This document shows, in pieces, positions 60,998 to 64,000 of a stretch of DNA of 64,000 nt. A program made the position numbers and the translations under genes. Within the stretch, counting starts at the first letter, position 1. Each line of letters opens with the position of its first letter. The notes under the pieces were generated by a model. That model made no database searches. It worked only from the letters and a program-made list of their open reading frames with translations, and was not told where the DNA came from. The DNA lies in the NCBI GenBank assembly GCA_932294295.1, contig OW028575.1:38380253-38444252 (forward strand). Reading direction: 5' to 3'. This DNA is from Alitta virens. Taxonomy: Eukaryota; Annelida; Polychaeta; Phyllodocida; Nereididae.

Positions 60998-63513
60998 TTA
61001 TTGGGACATGTTACTTTCATCATCATCATCTGGTGTAAGTATATCTTTGATCATTTCTCGGTGCTGATGATGTTTCAGGAGTGCGTCCCTCTGGGTATTT
61101 GTTACGCTTGCAACATTATTAAAGCTAGCTGCAAACGTAGTGAAGGTCACTCCCGACATCTTAAACACTCTATGATCAGGTGAAATTGTGTCGGGAAAAG
61201 GTTTGAAAAACATGTCGCTTAATCTCCATCCGTGTTTTCCTCTCGTGTGAAATTCACCGAAGTTGTACTTGTCAGCAATTTCCTCCATTTGCTCTGCAAA
61301 GAAAGACACATTGACATTAGCCATGCAGTTCTTATGTGATAGGTTGTAGTATATATAATCATACATTTAACTCATGCAAATTCCATAGGAAGTTAAAATG
61401 ATTGTTTGCATAACTCCCTTATTTCTTTAAGTATATTACATATTGGTGTTTAATAGGCACATTTAACCAACGAAAATGGTTTTTTACTATGCATATTGAA
61501 AGAGCATGCAGAGCCGTGATGAATAAATCTGGGAACATTGAAAGCAAATATGTTATAATAGCCTCACAAAAATTTGGTAGATATTTAGTCTACCATTTGC
61601 TAATGGTCCGTCTATGAGATGCAGGTTGCGCGAGATCTGCCTTGGTGTTATCAGAGGCCCTGGGGTAACTAGGATTTTTCTGATTACTCGACTTGAGATG
61701 CTCTCGACGGCCTTGATGTTCGATTTATCCCCACTTGTAGCAGTAGACAAAGCCTGGATAAAGATACACATTAATATATTTTTAAATGTACATAAATGTA
61801 TGCATTTAAATATCTTATATATTATGTTAACATTCTTAGCATACCTCTAGAATTGTCATCTTTTGTTTTTTACTGCTCATCAAAATTTGTTCAGCTGCTT
61901 CCATTGTGACAAGGGGGATTTCCAAGGGTATTTCAAAATTCACCGAATCAGTTATTTGTGACCTGGTCTTTCTTTTGTGGGCATTATCGCGTTTAAGTAC
62001 ACACCAGTCAAATGCTGCATGAAGGATTGCAGCACCGCTGATAATCTGGCTAGAAGGATGACATCTTTGCTAGAGGTAGGTGAGCAGCTAGCCTGTGATA
62101 ACTTCTCCTGGTCGCCATCATCTTCTGCAATATGAATGAATGGATTGATTACGAGAACATATCAATTATAGAACACTGGGTATCGAGGTTGTCACCAATC
62201 TAAATTTTTTTTATCACCATATTAAAATTTGTTGCGAGATGTTCCATTTACGACATGGGAAGTCTGGGCATGATGGACCACTGAGAAAAGGTTATATTTA
62301 TGTAAACGTGGGAATTGTAAGCCATTTGTGGGCGGAGTGCAATCAGCATAAGTAATTACTAAATCAATCATTTCCTTGCAAAACATTTCAGCATCATTAC
62401 TGTAAGTCTGTAACAGATGAATTTGATTGTTTTGGGATCAAAATCTACATAGTAAAAACTTATATATGCTTTTGCAAACTTTTTGCATGGCAGTGTAATA
62501 CAACTATATTTGTACATATCTTAAACAGGGCCATGTACTTTATAAACGTGCAACTAAAGGGACAGAAAATATAATTTAATTATTATTATGTGCCCAACAT
62601 GCCCCACTTCCTCTCAATGATATTCAATCTACCTGATTCTGAAGGGTACATGGCATTCAGCTCTTCAATGCGTTCATCTGTCATTAAATCAAAGTTGTGT
62701 TCCGTTTCTTGGCCAAATTTGTACTTCCTGGGGACCTCATGACAGCTATATATTGCTTTAAACATTGATTTAAATATGTCATTTGGATAAGTGCTGAGGT
62801 CATTGCTTGCTCTTCTATTCACTGTTGCCAGGTGGTGTTTAGGCTTGTCCACGAAAAAAAGCATACGATCTAGAAAACCATCGTCCATGGTCATGTTGGC
62901 CAATTCGGTAAAACATGGTTCCGGCTGAATCAGTATAGACATTGAGAAGCTAGTGCTGTTGAACCCCCTATCACCATCTTTTAGGGCAGTCAGGTCACCT
63001 TTGCCTCCCCACAATTTATTGATTGGGGCCCGTTCTGCCTCATTCTTTTGTTGCTTATTGTTTATAAGCGACAAAACCCTATGTCCTTCATCCGAGCAAA
63101 GTAAGACCCTCCCCCCATTTTCGCATTGATGACGTTGGAGCCCAGCTGATGAGTACGATTCTAATAACATTTTAGTGCTGAACATTTCATCTATATCATC
63201 ACTGACTTCTCGTAGTATTGAATAGATGAAGGATTTGCCCCCTCCAGGGGCACTTATGCCCATGTCATATATATTTAAGGGCGTGTCAAAACCACTTCTC
63301 ACCTCCATGGTTGCATTAGGGCCACACACAGATGAACAAAGTGGCAATAACCCAGACATTATGATAGTGATTGGGCAGTTGCTTTGCTTGCTCTGCAAAT
63401 CCAGATATTCATAAAAGGATTCATTTAGAATATTTTGCCATGTGTAGGTTTCCCGATATGCTTTTTTGTAAAGCTTTACAATCTGATCTTGATGAAATCG
63501 TTTTAGTGACATT
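60998..63513 (-). CDS. DUF3987-type P-loop ATPase, multi-exon, one frame break
   Basis: Exons in transcription order: 63,513-62,633; 62,124-61,845; 61,753-61,594; 61,293-60,998 (stop). The first exon may start at the ATG at 63,512 or continue from an exon beyond the window, because AG of TTTCAG directly precedes it. It has a Walker A motif GISAPGGGKS, a Walker B-like VLLCSDEGH, a lysine/glycine-rich LWGGKGDLTALKDG, and the DUF3987 signature of an IQPEP strand followed by GFLDRMLFF. DUF3987 proteins are ATPases common in phage and mobile elements, often linked to primase/helicase functions. Exon 2 enters in one frame (ILLARLSAVLQSF) but must leave in another (EIPLVTMEAAEQILMSS) to join exons 3 and 4 in phase. 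There is therefore a frameshift or an unrecognised splice near 62,000-62,050. The last exon ends in an acidic tail, DDDDESNMSQ. Confidence 0.65.
62222..62437 (-). other. Unassigned 71-codon open frame inside the first intron
   Basis: Stop-to-stop frame on the same strand, with protein-like composition (EMFCKEMIDLVITYADC, then LHKYNLFSVVHHAQ). It could be an alternative exon or part of an older coding sequence. No splice pair that keeps phase with the flanking exons was found. Family unknown. Confidence 0.25.
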
Positions 63514-63641
63514 CTGAAATGCAAGATGTTAAAGAATAATAATAATAATAATAAATAAAGGAAAATGAATAATAATTATGTTGAGGTTAACCTAATTTTC
63601 TTGTTTAGTCTGTTTTGAGGAGAATTGGCACAAAGTCACAA

Positions 63642-64000
63642 TGGGGTAAGTTGAACCATTGCACATGGGGTGAATAGAACCAGAAATTCAGTTCCCAGTT
63701 TGTGCATATAATCATCACAAGAAACAAATTATATATTAGCGGAAAATTATCATACAAATCATTATTCCAATGCTGAATTTCGAATCAGAGCTGTATAAAA
63801 TATAGCATTTCCATATGTAATTAAAAAGACATTGCTTTATAAATGTTTGACCACAATTTGTTTCACCCTAAAATTGTTCTATACTGTTTGCATTATAGTA
63901 ATATCTGGCCATGTTGTTTATCTCAAGCAACCCGTCCAAATATAATTATCCTTTGGCCTTTGGGCATATTGATGCAAAAATTGACTCAACTTACTCCACA
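63642..64000. repeat. Repeat with imperfect inverted ends, runs to window edge
   Basis: TGGGGTAAGTTGAACC at 63,642-63,657 is mirrored by GACTCAACTTACTCCACA at the last bases of the window. A second GGGGTGAATAGAACC lies near 63,667. Probably an interspersed element; its full extent is outside the window. Confidence 0.45.

Overview
The window looks like AT-rich metazoan nuclear DNA, most likely from a marine invertebrate. Reasons: introns with canonical GT/AG borders, AATAAA polyadenylation signals, tRNA-derived SINE heads, short inverted-repeat transposons (MITEs), a degraded LINE endonuclease, and metazoan-type THAP and P2X7-ballast protein domains. Species cannot be fixed from the sequence. 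No bacterial operons, rRNA genes or CRISPR arrays are present.

Layout. (1) 1-16.8 kb is non-coding, repeat-rich DNA: two tRNA-derived SINE heads and a truncated SINE copy, a pair of 119-bp MITEs, a 296-bp MITE with 9-bp target duplications, a palindromic 183-bp element, a dead LINE endonuclease fragment, several minisatellites, five long poly-G runs and families of short palindromes. (2) 16.9-47.1 kb is a single huge tandem array (macrosatellite) of about 67 units of roughly 396-500 bp. Each unit carries a polypyrimidine-plus-CAG acceptor-like site followed by a CpG-rich, variable block of a 26-bp minisatellite. Diverged edge units carry different minisatellites (21 bp on the left, 15 bp on the right) at the same relative place. 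(3) 48,227-55,740 is an apparently intact 7.5-kb DNA transposon: TTAA target duplication, perfect 20-bp terminal inverted repeats, and two convergent spliced genes. The plus-strand gene encodes a 223-aa protein with a P2X7-type cytoplasmic ballast domain and no channel. The minus-strand gene encodes a 766-aa THAP-domain DDE-type transposase with all ten exons in frame. THAP plus TTAA points to the Kolobok superfamily. A 19-bp subterminal inverted repeat containing a CRE palindrome lies just upstream of both start codons. (4) 55.7-57.2 kb holds degenerate host repeats and a small spliced-looking plus-strand gene end; its exon is duplicated on both sides of the transposon. (5) 57.8-60.8 kb has degraded minus-strand coding sequence and an array built on the motif CACCGACACTGCCA, which flips strand near 60.37 kb. 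(6) 61.0-63.5 kb is a minus-strand multi-exon gene with a DUF3987-type P-loop ATPase domain and one reading-frame break. The right edge starts another inverted-ended repeat.

The most interesting items are the transposon that carries a P2X7 ballast-domain gene, and the exon-like macrosatellite. Exon coordinates and translations were worked out by eye; no similarity search was run.
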